A stretch of 64,000 nt of DNA from Colwellia sp. 20A7 (GTDB lineage: Bacteria; Pseudomonadota; Gammaproteobacteria; Enterobacterales; Alteromonadaceae): assembly GCF_009832865.1 (NCBI RefSeq), contig NZ_CP047130.1, positions 2,542,001 to 2,606,000 of the forward strand, given 5' to 3'. The position numbers and the translations under genes were made by a program. Below the pieces are notes generated by a model. The model saw nothing but the letters and a program-made list of their open reading frames with translations, had not been told where the DNA came from and did no database searches. Shown here piece after piece: positions 28,703-36,935 of the stretch. The first letter of the stretch is position 1. The number at the start of each line of letters is the position of its first letter.

Positions 28703-29605
28703 ATGAAAACAAAATCAACTATCGCACTTATCATTATAAGTGTACTTGGATTAAACGCTTGTGGCTCTGATAATAACTCAGTTCCGATTATTCCAGAAGT
28801 TCCAGAAGTTCCAGAAGATGGTCATGATACTGCTGTTTCAGATGAAATCATTTTAGCTCAGAGAACTGCATTAGAAACAAATACAGATGGGAAAGGCTTT
28901 AGCCCTCAATCTCCTCGCGATATTGACGATCTTTACGGCGAAAGCTCTATTGTATTTACTGCGGAACTTCCTACAGAAGAAATGAATCTTTGTAATATTC
29001 ATTTCCATAAAAATGCTGAACATAAAGGTGGTGAGTTCACCGAATATGCTGGTAATGGTGATGGACATGGCAGCGGTTACAAGTATTCAGGATCGGCACT
29101 ATCTGAAGCTGAACTTACAGCAACAGCTGAAGAAATAGGCGCAAGTGATCACGGGAGCTTACATCCTGGTGATACCATCGAAGTGCATTATGTACATTCT
29201 ACAGCACAAGTTGAGCCAGGTCCGACTTTAGGTGCGTGTTTAAGTGATTCAATCACAAATCAACAACTACGAGTAGAAGCACAAGTTTATGTACTTGTGA
29301 ATGACGAGAACGCACTTGATTTTATGAACTTAACAGCTCATGACAAAGCCACAGGTAAAAACCAAGCATTAAATATCCCAACTAATACTGGAACACCAAT
29401 TACCTATACAGGTTCAACAACAGGACCAGATTACAATGAAACAGGTTCACCTTTTCAAGTTAGTTGGAGTGTAAGACCACTGGTTGCTAAAGTGAATATT
29501 GAAAGTGTTGGTACATGGTTAGCAGGTAATGTCTTTGAAGAAGATCATGCACACGGTGTAAGAAACTTAGTTCAAAATCCTAAATTACTTTCAACAATAG
29601 AATAG
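28703..29605 (+). CDS. Delta-class carbonic anhydrase, lipoprotein paralogue
   Basis: A 300-residue tandem copy of the preceding gene, strongly similar from AVSDEII to the LLSTI end. It differs at the N-terminus: a lipoprotein signal with lipobox LNAC (C20), then a Pro/Glu-rich linker (PEVPEVPED), so it is membrane-anchored. Zinc-ligand candidates are kept (C97, H100, H102; EVHYVH). Two cysteines of the first copy are missing: C130 is Gly (EIGASDHG) and C257 is Leu (GTWLAGN), whereas C97 and the GACLSD cysteine remain. Loss of both partners at once suggests that they form a disulphide in the secreted copy. Followed by a strong terminator. Confidence 0.78.
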   Translation: MKTKSTIALIIISVLGLNACGSDNNSVPIIPEVPEVPEDGHDTAVSDEIILAQRTALETNTDGKGFSPQSPRDIDDLYGESSIVFTAELPTEEMNLCNIHFHKNAEHKGGEFTEYAGNGDGHGSGYKYSGSALSEAELTATAEEIGASDHGSLHPGDTIEVHYVHSTAQVEPGPTLGACLSDSITNQQLRVEAQVYVLVNDENALDFMNLTAHDKATGKNQALNIPTNTGTPITYTGSTTGPDYNETGSPFQVSWSVRPLVAKVNIESVGTWLAGNVFEEDHAHGVRNLVQNPKLLSTIE

Positions 29606-29634
29606 TATTTTTTAAACGCTTAATAGATTGTACT

Positions 29635-29664
29635 AAAAGCACTCCCTAATAGGAGTGCTTTTTT
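29635..29664 (+). terminator. Rho-independent terminator after the carbonic anhydrase pair
   Basis: Stem AGCACTCC (29638-29645) / GGAGTGCT (29652-29659), 6-nt loop, followed by a run of T and preceded by AAAA, so it may work in both directions. It ends the beta-barrel/carbonic anhydrase unit. Confidence 0.9.
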
Positions 29665-29699
29665 ATTAAGGGCTCTACACTTATTAGCATAAGCTTTGA

Positions 29700-30345
29700 T
29701 GATACAAAGCAATACCAGGCAGATTCAACTTCGATGTGCATAACGGATAAACAGCTATAGCTAACGTGTGCCCCATCATTAATTCAGCTGGTGTTTTATA
29801 ATTTAGTTTATTTCTCGACCTATCATTAAATTTGATTATGACCGCTTCTACTTATGATTGAACTATCTTTTTGAAGTCAGCTAATTTGGGCCAATATTGC
29901 CTTAACAAACCATTAGAATTTTCATTTAATCCTCGTTGCCATGATCAACAAGGATCAACAAAAAAACATCACGGTCTAATTTTATCGTCATTTTTTCATG
30001 ATAAGAAAATTCTTTGCCATTATCTGCTGTGATTGTACTCACTACTTTTTGAAAGGGCTTTACAGTGCAATTGCTGCTGTGAGTGTTTTGTTGATTTATC
30101 ATTGATACGTGTCCATACAGTAAAACTTGTTTTACGTTCAACAATGGTGAATTACGTACCACAGTGTCCTTTACCTATAACGAGATCAATTTCTCAGCCT
30201 CCAATTCTACTGTTATCACCAACAACTTGTGGACGTTCCTCAATACTCACGCGATTCTTGATAAACCCTCGTCCTGCTTGCTTATTTTTACTACGAGATT
30301 AATACTTTTCCACCTTTTCTCCGTAAGGCCTTGAAAAGCATACTA
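29700..30345 (-). pseudogene. Decayed IS30-family transposase
   Basis: Minus-strand reading gives pieces of an IS30 transposase in several frames: RRKGGK and FIKNRVSIEERPQVV with DNSRIGG and DLVIGKGHCGTVV, then KPFQKVVSTITADNGKEF and YHEKM, L-N-E-N-S-N-G-L-L-R-Q-Y-W-P-K, and KFNDRSRNKLNYKTPAELM. ADNGKEF holds the second catalytic Asp; the DDE core is broken by frameshifts and at least three stops. Only the middle (29926-30162) is open. The N-terminal HTH part is missing and no inverted repeats were recognised, so the element is a dead fragment. Confidence 0.82.
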
Positions 30346-30509
30346 TCATACCTAAATAGGTGGCCAAATTTACTATGACACTTCAGTAGAAGGTAAGTTA
30401 TGTTTGTAACGTATAGCCGATGTCTTTAAGATTTTTAATTCTCGCTGACTGGGAAAGAGCTTAATAAACTTGGTATTATTTTTGATTAATAATATAAAAA
30501 TATCAGGTA

Positions 30510-30544
30510 ATAAAAAAGCTGTTACGTTTTTCAACATAACAGCT
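30510..30544 (-). terminator. Rho-independent terminator downstream of bamC
   Basis: On the minus strand AGCTGTTA (30544-30537) pairs with TAACAGCT (30524-30517), 12-nt loop, followed by TTTTTTATTA. It lies 60 bp after the bamC stop. Confidence 0.88.
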
Positions 30545-30604
30545 CAAATTACACTCTGTAGCTCACAAAGGTTCAGCGTCCCTTAATTTACTACCATTTA
30601 TTTT

Positions 30605-31723
30605 TTAATAAATGTTTCTAAAAGATAACCCCTTTTCCATCACTGGAAAAATCAGCTCTAATACCGATAACGGTAAAGGTTCACCGTTAGAGTCATAAAT
30701 AGTTACTGACGTTCTTAGGTTGTCATCTTCTATAGGCGAAAGTACAAATTGATACTTAGCATCGCTTATTTCAATAACAGGTCGATCATCACCCCAAATG
30801 CTATCCCAAATACTCATACTTGGTTTTACAAAATCTACATAATAAATTTTGTCGTTTTCATTTAAGTCAGTGATTGTAAACCCATGTTTCTCGAAAAATA
30901 TAGGCATATTATCCCATAAATTATCTAAACTCATTTCAACAGCAAAGGCATTTTCTGCGGTTTGATTTTCACTAATCGTTACTAGTTTTTGATTAGCACG
31001 TACTAAACGACTTTCTCGCTGCTGCAAACGATAATTATAATCAACTTGCCCAACAACTTCATTTAACATCGCCATTTCTACACGTTGCTTATCAATAGCA
31101 TCAATAACCTTAGTACCGCCACTCGTATCAGTTTTCATATAATCGATTAAAGATACTTTTAAAGATAGACTGCGGCCATGTGGTTTAAGAAATAACTCAT
31201 AACGAAAGCGCATACTTTTAGATAGTTCAATTTCTTTGAACAACCAACCTGTTTCTACTTCTTGATGGAACCATTGGGATTCAATTACTTCTGTCGTACC
31301 CTCTAACCCCTGATCTTTTTCAGGAGAGCTCACAATATTATAGCTAACACCGTCTGAAGTTAGCTGCGAAATAAGGGCGTTTTTAACAACAGTAAGTAAA
31401 TTTTCATCTTCAAGTACCTTATCAAACCAAATAATAGGATCAGCTGATTCAGGAATAGTTCGAGAAGAGTCGGCTACTGGTAATACCAAAGACGGCGCTC
31501 TGATATCCATGTTTTCACCGATAGGACCTTGAGTATTTATTTTACTCGTAATAACAAATTGCTGTTTTTTTGTTGGTTGATCCAAATTTTCAGGGACAAC
31601 AAATTCTTTAGACTCTTGTTTTTTTGCATAATCAAAATCTCCCTGTGCCCGCTTACTATCAACACTACTACATGCTGATAATGTTAAGCTGATAACAGAA
31701 AAATAAAACAATTGGCGATTCAT
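30605..31723 (-). CDS. bamC: Outer membrane assembly lipoprotein BamC
   Basis: Accessory lipoprotein of the BAM complex that inserts beta-barrel proteins into the outer membrane. 372 residues. Start at 31723 with TCAGGAG seven bases upstream; the longer frame from 31768 lacks this. Lipobox LSACSS gives the lipidated Cys. The N-terminal flexible segment ends in VPENLDQP, and two helix-grip domains follow, with DNLWDNMPIFFEKHGFTI as the start of the second. In E. coli bamC follows dapA; here dapA is absent and the gene faces gcvR divergently with a 252-bp gap. Confidence 0.92.
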   Translation of the reverse strand: MNRQLFYFSVISLTLSACSSVDSKRAQGDFDYAKKQESKEFVVPENLDQPTKKQQFVITSKINTQGPIGENMDIRAPSLVLPVADSSRTIPESADPIIWFDKVLEDENLLTVVKNALISQLTSDGVSYNIVSSPEKDQGLEGTTEVIESQWFHQEVETGWLFKEIELSKSMRFRYELFLKPHGRSLSLKVSLIDYMKTDTSGGTKVIDAIDKQRVEMAMLNEVVGQVDYNYRLQQRESRLVRANQKLVTISENQTAENAFAVEMSLDNLWDNMPIFFEKHGFTITDLNENDKIYYVDFVKPSMSIWDSIWGDDRPVIEISDAKYQFVLSPIEDDNLRTSVTIYDSNGEPLPLSVLELIFPVMEKGLSFRNIY

Positions 31724-31975
31724 TAAAACTCCTGAGAAATCCCATTTGGGCATATATATAGTATTCATTTGATGGTTTAAAACGTATTTAGTTCAATTGT
31801 AACATTAAAAAATAGGAAGCTTAAAACGCATCAATTTATTAGCGCTCCATGGTACTTGCCTGTTTTTGCAAACACAAGCCTATTATTATGATTCGTTAAG
31901 GATATTTTCCCTATATGGGTACGCTATATTATTTAGATACGTTATAATCTCCTTTTTCACCGACTAGGCAAATAA

Positions 31976-32503
31976 ATGTCTCAATATTTAGTGTTAACCG
32001 CTATGGGTTCTGATAGAACAGGTTGTGTTAGCGAACTAACTAAATTAGCAAGTGAATGCGGTTGTAATATTCTAGATAGCAGGATGGCTATTTTTGGACA
32101 AGAATTCACGTTCATAATGCTTTTGCATGGCGATAATCGTGCTATAAACAAGATTGAAACACGGCTTCCTATGGTTGCCCACGCACTTGATTTAATTACG
32201 ATGATGAAACGTACTTCTGGCCATAAAACTTATGATCTTGTTGAGCATTATCAAGCAGACTACACTGGTACTGACCAACCTGGTCTACTCAAAGCAATGA
32301 CTGCCTTTTTTGCCACGCGAAAAATTGATATTTCCTCATTGAAATCTGAAATAAACCCCCAAACTAGCATCATAAGTGCAAGTATCTCCATTGCATTAAC
32401 GCAAAAAATAAGCATTAATGATATTGAAAATGACTTTTTACGACTTTGTGAGCAATTTGGCGTACAGGGTTGTATCAAAGAAACTACTCATGGGCTTGTA
32501 TAG
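31976..32503 (+). CDS. gcvR: Glycine cleavage system transcriptional repressor
   Basis: GcvR-type protein of 175 residues with two ACT domains (about 4-75 and 90-165). It modulates GcvA control of the gcv operon. Motifs: TAMGSDRTGCVSELTKLASECGCNI and YQADYTGTDQPGLLKAMTAFF. As in E. coli, gcvR and bcp are neighbours; here bcp follows after 34 bp but is disrupted. Confidence 0.92.
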   Translation: MSQYLVLTAMGSDRTGCVSELTKLASECGCNILDSRMAIFGQEFTFIMLLHGDNRAINKIETRLPMVAHALDLITMMKRTSGHKTYDLVEHYQADYTGTDQPGLLKAMTAFFATRKIDISSLKSEINPQTSIISASISIALTQKISINDIENDFLRLCEQFGVQGCIKETTHGLV

Positions 32504-32547
32504 TTACTTAAATAAAATTACTTAAGAAAGGATTAATATGAATACCT

Positions 32548-32555
32548 TAACTACT
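32548..32555. repeat. Left copy of the 8-bp IS66 target duplication
   Basis: TAACTACT directly before the left inverted repeat; the identical copy is at 35128-35135. Deleting the element plus one copy restores the bcp frame (T-T-G-D-I-A-P). Confidence 0.95.
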
Positions 32556-32646
32556 GTGAGCTTACGGCAGCGTAGCGTGACATCACGATTTTTTCAGGTA
32601 CAGCTTGACCTAGGCGGTAAAGCCTAAATCATCGTGTTTGGTTTTT

Positions 32647-34245
32647 TTAGGTGATTGAATTTTTAGCGAGATAATTCCAGGGTAAATAATCTTCAGGGGT
32701 CTTTTTTACCTGCTCTTTTTCTCGTTGTAAGGTGGTGAAGTAGTCAAAGACATTAATACCCGCCTCACTTGCCGTCGCGATGACCGAGGTAATGACATCC
32801 CCAATCGTTGCCCCCAGTAAGGTTTTGTGGAACATCGCGTTTTTTCTGTCTCTCACCACAATTTTGAGCATCGCTTCAATACGATTATTGTCGATTTTTA
32901 CTCCTTCAGTGCTGCAAAAGTAACTCAGTCCGACATAATGTTTGATAAAGTAGCGAATAGCTTTGCCTAGGCCACTGTTTTCTTCAACGGTTTCATTGGC
33001 TAAATGCGTTTCTCCCCACAATTTTATGGCTTCCATGATGGGCGCTGAATGCGTTTGATGATAGGCCAGTCTTGCGCTCGGGGTTAACTTTTCTTCTTTC
33101 GTATAGTCATCATTGACCCATATTTCACCATAGCGTTTGAGGACATGCTCGACCTCAATTGGAAAGTGATTGATAACATCTACAAATTGTCGTCTTGCGT
33201 GGCTATTACACAGTGACGTTATCGCCTCACGTACCGTCGGCCGATTGCTCGCTAGCGCATCACTCATGATGAGTGGTTTGGCGCATGATTGACTGCGCTT
33301 GTGCAAAATACTGTCAATGAATTCTCCCGCGTGCCCGATGTTAGTCTCAAATAAAACAATATGACGGTTATCAGCCAGCGTTGCGATAACACCTGAGGTA
33401 TAAACGCCCGTACGTGTGATGACTTTCTCACTGTTGCGTGCTTTCTTTATCACCGATTTCGCATCAAGAATACGGTTAGTTGTGTCATCTAAATAGTAGT
33501 GTTTACCATCAGCCGCTAAATTGAAGAGCAATTGGTACACGGGATAAATAGCATTACAAACAAGCTCTACTTGGTCAAAAACCGTTGACGCGGTGATTTT
33601 TACCCCCAGTAATTTTTGAATACTGCTTTGACGATAAAAAGGCAGTCCAGCAAAGTATTTATAAATCGCCATTAAAGAACGTGCTGAATAACCATATTTT
33701 TGAGTACTTAAGCCATCGGTTAAGACATCGTCCGGCAGTGGTGCGGTAAAATAAGCACCGCAGGTATTACAACGAAGACGCTCCATGACATGCTGCTCAG
33801 GTTTGAAAGGACTTTGTCCGGTGATACGTAGCAAGCTACCTGGCTCGGTTTTATAAACCTTACCGGTTAAGCACTCAACACAGGTATCGCCTTTATTTAC
33901 GTCAACTAGTCCATGAACGATAATCGTGGGTTTAACCGGGGTGAAACCTTCACCATTATCGTTGCTACGCTTTTTATTTTTCTTGCCCGATGACGCTTTA
34001 GTTTGCTTAAGCACCGAGCCTAGTTTTTCAGATGATTTTTCAATACCTAACAATTTTCGCAGTTTATGCACGGTAACATCATGATTCGCTAAGCGGGTTT
34101 GCGTGGTGGCTAAGGTCAATAACGCATCAAGTAATAACTGATAATCCTCTGGGCTTAAGGCCAGATTGTTTTCTTTGGCCTCGTTCACGCGCTCTATCAG
34201 CGCTTCAAGGGCTTTGCCATCAATGTCGGTAAAAGGTTTGCTCAC
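32647..34245 (-). CDS. tnpC: IS66 transposase TnpC
   Basis: The DDE transposase of the IS66 element, 532 residues. N-terminal helical region with K-L-R-K-L-L-G, a zinc-finger part (CVECLTGKVY ... CNTCGAYF), then the catalytic core: first D in YYLDDTTN, second D in LIMSDALASN, and E in KIDNNRIEAMLK. The C-terminal IS66_C part ends with EDYLPWNY, typical of the family. No frame damage seen. Confidence 0.95.
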   Translation of the reverse strand: MSKPFTDIDGKALEALIERVNEAKENNLALSPEDYQLLLDALLTLATTQTRLANHDVTVHKLRKLLGIEKSSEKLGSVLKQTKASSGKKNKKRSNDNGEGFTPVKPTIIVHGLVDVNKGDTCVECLTGKVYKTEPGSLLRITGQSPFKPEQHVMERLRCNTCGAYFTAPLPDDVLTDGLSTQKYGYSARSLMAIYKYFAGLPFYRQSSIQKLLGVKITASTVFDQVELVCNAIYPVYQLLFNLAADGKHYYLDDTTNRILDAKSVIKKARNSEKVITRTGVYTSGVIATLADNRHIVLFETNIGHAGEFIDSILHKRSQSCAKPLIMSDALASNRPTVREAITSLCNSHARRQFVDVINHFPIEVEHVLKRYGEIWVNDDYTKEEKLTPSARLAYHQTHSAPIMEAIKLWGETHLANETVEENSGLGKAIRYFIKHYVGLSYFCSTEGVKIDNNRIEAMLKIVVRDRKNAMFHKTLLGATIGDVITSVIATASEAGINVFDYFTTLQREKEQVKKTPEDYLPWNYLAKNSIT

Positions 34246-34341
34246 GGTACGTCCAGAGTTTTAGTGTTTGGTACAGGTTTATTTTGCAGGCATTATGATC
34301 CGATAAAAGTAAAAATCAAGTGTTTATCTCAATGATTTTAC

Positions 34342-34680
34342 TCAGTAAAGAGGATCCGTTTTTTCCCATAATGGATCGTTGTCACACAATAGTTTTCGCA
34401 GTTTTTTCGCGATGATCTGTTCAATACTTTTGTTTGATGACGGCCAATTTTGAAACTTTCCTTTAGATAAACGCTTGGTCATGAGCCAAAAGCCAGTACC
34501 ATCATACGATAATGCGCGCACCATGGTTTTATTGCGATTAATAAAGACAAACACAGTACCCGAACGTGGGTTGACCGATAATTTATAACGGCATGTTGCG
34601 GCTAAACCATCAATGCCCTGGCGAAAATCAGCGGGTTCAATCGCGATTAATATGTGGGTGTCAGCGGTTAAATGGATCAT
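34342..34680 (-). CDS. tnpB: IS66 accessory protein TnpB
   Basis: A 112-residue IS66 Orf2 protein. The family phrase ADFRQGIDGLAATCRYKL is followed by P-R-S-G-T-V-F-V-F-I-N-R and the ALSYDGTGFWLMTKRLSKGKF motif. It overlaps tnpA by 4 bp. Required for transposition in studied IS66 elements; exact role unclear. Confidence 0.95.
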   Translation of the reverse strand: MIHLTADTHILIAIEPADFRQGIDGLAATCRYKLSVNPRSGTVFVFINRNKTMVRALSYDGTGFWLMTKRLSKGKFQNWPSSNKSIEQIIAKKLRKLLCDNDPLWEKTDPLY

Positions 34681-35048
34681 GATTTCATTGCCCCAATGAG
34701 CGAAATGATGATGTTAGTATCAATAACACCAGATAAAGACATTTCATTACCTTGGGCAAAGCGTAGTTCAACAGTAAAGGGCGGTTGTGTGAGTAATGGC
34801 GGTGGTGAAATAGGAAGGTGCACAAATAGCGGTGCTTTTTCAGCAGGTTCAAGCGTATTTCGCCATTGCTTGAGCTGGCCGCCACTGATCCTTAATGCTG
34901 ATGTTATTTTGCTAGAAGAATAGTGATTGAGTAATGCTACGGCTTGCTCACGCAATGCGATGGGCGTTGTGACTTGACGACCACTTCTGTTGCTACGCCA
35001 GTGCTCAAAAGCAGTAACGACCGTTGTTAATTGATCTTGGTTTGGCAT
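34677..35048 (-). CDS. tnpA: IS66 accessory protein TnpA
   Basis: A 123-residue first ORF of the IS66 element, with a helix-turn-helix-like stretch (SSSKITSALRISGGQLKQWR) and a proline-rich tail. It starts 79 bp inside the right end and overlaps tnpB by 4 bp. Probably binds the element ends. Confidence 0.9.
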   Translation of the reverse strand: MPNQDQLTTVVTAFEHWRSNRSGRQVTTPIALREQAVALLNHYSSSKITSALRISGGQLKQWRNTLEPAEKAPLFVHLPISPPPLLTQPPFTVELRFAQGNEMSLSGVIDTNIIISLIGAMKS

Positions 35049-35454
35049 GATTGCATCCTAGTAATTTGGTTGCGATCATTAAAACAGATCAAAAAGGGGA
35101 AGTTGAGCTAGGCTGCCGTAAGCTCACTAACTACTGGTGATATTGCGCCATTATTTACATTAAAAGATGAAAATGATAACAACATAGCTTTAGCTGATTA
35201 TATTGGTAAAAAACAGGTGTTAGTTTACTTTTATCCTAAAGCAATGACACCTGGTTGTACGATTCAAGCACAAGCCCTTCGTGATAGCAAAAGTGAGTTA
35301 AGTGAATTAAACACTGTTGTTTTTGGTATTTCGCCAGACGAGCCTAAACGTTTAGCTAAGTTTTGTGAACGTGATGAACTTAATTTTACTTTACTGTCTG
35401 ATGTTGATCATAAAGTAGCGGATGAATTTGGTGTTTGGGGTTTAAAGAAGTTTA

Positions 35455-35481
35455 CCCCTGATTAAAATATATGATAATAAA
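35455..35481 (+). repeat. Left terminal inverted repeat of the island
   Basis: The left end reads CCCCTG, ATTAAAATA, then TATGATAATAAA. Reading inward from the right end gives CCCTTG, GGAATTATT and the same TATGATAATAAA (12 of 12). About 19 of 27 positions match. It directly abuts the bcp 5' part. Confidence 0.7.
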
Positions 35482-35542
35482 CCTTGATGATTTTCTATGA
35501 TAAATTGTAATTAATTTGAGTAGATAATATTAAGGATGTGTT

Positions 35543-36934
35543 ATGTCTAAAAGCCAAAAAAAAGTAAACGAGGAAGATTTTAGATTAATAGAAATAGAAG
35601 TTGATACCCTAGCTAAAATCAAATATACAACACAAGTAAATGAAGACACATGTAAAGTTGTCTTATCCCCTACTCTTGAACTCTCAAAACTTAAATCACG
35701 CCATAAAAAAACCAAAATCATTTTAGCTCCTGATGGCACCATCATTTATCCACAATCACTTTATCTCGTATCAAGGTTAAGTGGTCAAGGGAAGATAAAA
35801 GATACTAGTAGTATTGCCAAAGCACTGTTAGCTTATTCTCGCTTTCTTGATAGTACCCATTCCGAGAAAATTGATGATAATGGCGATATAATACCACCTG
35901 AATATCTTACTTATAAAAGTTTGAGCAAACACGAAGAAGAAGGTGCACCATGGCGCTTCGCAGAATTCTTACTTTTAAATACTCGTCATAGAAGCTCAAA
36001 AGGAAATGAAGCTTTGGCTCTCAGTACAGCAAAAAGTTATATGAACTCGGTGATTGGTTTTTATAAATGGCTGCAAAGGCTCAGCTATATCAAAAATGAT
36101 AATAACAATATCGTCACGCATTTCTCAAAAATAACTATGGGTAATAATTATGAAAGAACTCAACATGACATATTAGCGCATATAAAATCGAAGAAGCCTC
36201 GTGAAGTTGATATGTCTAACATTATGCAAATATTCCCACGTGCTGATTCAACACCTTCCTATAAAAAACTTAAACCGATGACTCTTGATCATTATTCCTT
36301 ATTTGATCAATATATTAATTACTTACCAGTTCCATTTTCATTAATGTTTAGGCTTGCCATCAAAACAGGTACTCGTATCGATGAGTTATGCCATTTTCCA
36401 GCACACCAACTAGGTAACATAAATGCTTCAGGATTAGATGTTATCCCAGTCCAGATCACAGTAACCAAATTTAATAAGCCTCGAATAATAGAAGTACCCG
36501 TAGATATTTATGAAGAACTTGAAATTTACAAGTTTAGTAAGAAGCGAATGAGTAATACATCTAAGCGCGATAACCTAATTGGTTCAGAAAATATAGACAG
36601 TTATGATTACCTTTTCCTATCGAACAAAGGCAGGTTATATTCAGAAAAAACACTTGAAAAACATTTTAGCAATTTACGTAAATCTATCATAAATATTGAT
36701 TCCTCATGGTATTACAAAATTCATGATTTACGTTCTACATATGCGACTAACTGGTTACGAAATGAAGCATCAGAGCGAGAAGTAGGTTATGACTTCTTAA
36801 TGAGTGAGCTTGCTAGCTTGATGGGCCATGAAAGTACCGCAACTACAGAGAAGTACGTAAAACTCATGAATGAAGATACTTCACAACGCTCCGCAGCCAA
36901 GCGTAAAAACAATAAAATTAATGGTGGGTGGTAG
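35543..36934 (+). CDS. gmtY: Tyrosine recombinase of the island (GmtY-like)
   Basis: A 463-residue tyrosine recombinase. N-terminal SAM-like/core-binding part (about 75-190) and C-terminal catalytic domain with all expected residues: R278 in TGTRIDELC, a Lys region after VTKFNKPRIIEVP, H394 and R397 in KIHDLRSTYATNW, H429 in LMGHESTATT and nucleophile Y438 in EKYVKLM. It should cut and join the island ends. It is the first gene from the left end, 88 bp from the bcp junction, and its stop is 1 bp before the next start. Size and place match GmtY. Confidence 0.85.
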   Translation: MSKSQKKVNEEDFRLIEIEVDTLAKIKYTTQVNEDTCKVVLSPTLELSKLKSRHKKTKIILAPDGTIIYPQSLYLVSRLSGQGKIKDTSSIAKALLAYSRFLDSTHSEKIDDNGDIIPPEYLTYKSLSKHEEEGAPWRFAEFLLLNTRHRSSKGNEALALSTAKSYMNSVIGFYKWLQRLSYIKNDNNNIVTHFSKITMGNNYERTQHDILAHIKSKKPREVDMSNIMQIFPRADSTPSYKKLKPMTLDHYSLFDQYINYLPVPFSLMFRLAIKTGTRIDELCHFPAHQLGNINASGLDVIPVQITVTKFNKPRIIEVPVDIYEELEIYKFSKKRMSNTSKRDNLIGSENIDSYDYLFLSNKGRLYSEKTLEKHFSNLRKSIINIDSSWYYKIHDLRSTYATNWLRNEASEREVGYDFLMSELASLMGHESTATTEKYVKLMNEDTSQRSAAKRKNNKINGGW

Positions 36935-36935
36935 C

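Larger units (their letters stand above)
32556..35127 (-). mobile_element. IS66-family insertion sequence, complete
   Basis: A 2572-bp element. Terminal inverted repeats begin GTGAGCTTACGGCAGC at 32556-32571 and its exact complement at 35112-35127; the match continues for four more bases after one mismatch. It is flanked by a perfect 8-bp target duplication TAACTACT (32548-32555 and 35128-35135), the length IS66 elements make. It carries tnpA, tnpB and tnpC on the minus strand, all open, so it looks functional and recent. Confidence 0.96.
32538..35454 (+). pseudogene. bcp: bcp thiol peroxidase, 5' part, split by an IS66 element and a large island
   Basis: Native bcp downstream of gcvR. Codons 1-6 (ATG at 32538) lie before the IS66 element; the rest resumes at 35136 as G-D-I-A-P-L-F-T-L-K and runs to K-K-F plus the first base of the next codon at 35454. 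The island begins there. Joined, the 5' part reads MNTLTTGDIAPLFTLKDEND and continues through TPGCTIQAQALRD. The peroxidatic Cys (residue 47) is kept, but the usual resolving Cys five residues later is Gln (52). The 3' part is at 50059-50199. The gene cannot make a working protein. Confidence 0.95.

Noticed and set aside
29926..30162. Small real gene
   Set aside because: Its product is the middle of an IS30 transposase with broken flanks.
34672..34923. Plus-strand frame opposite the IS66 tnpA
   Set aside because: Antisense shadow of tnpA; no ribosome site and no family pattern.
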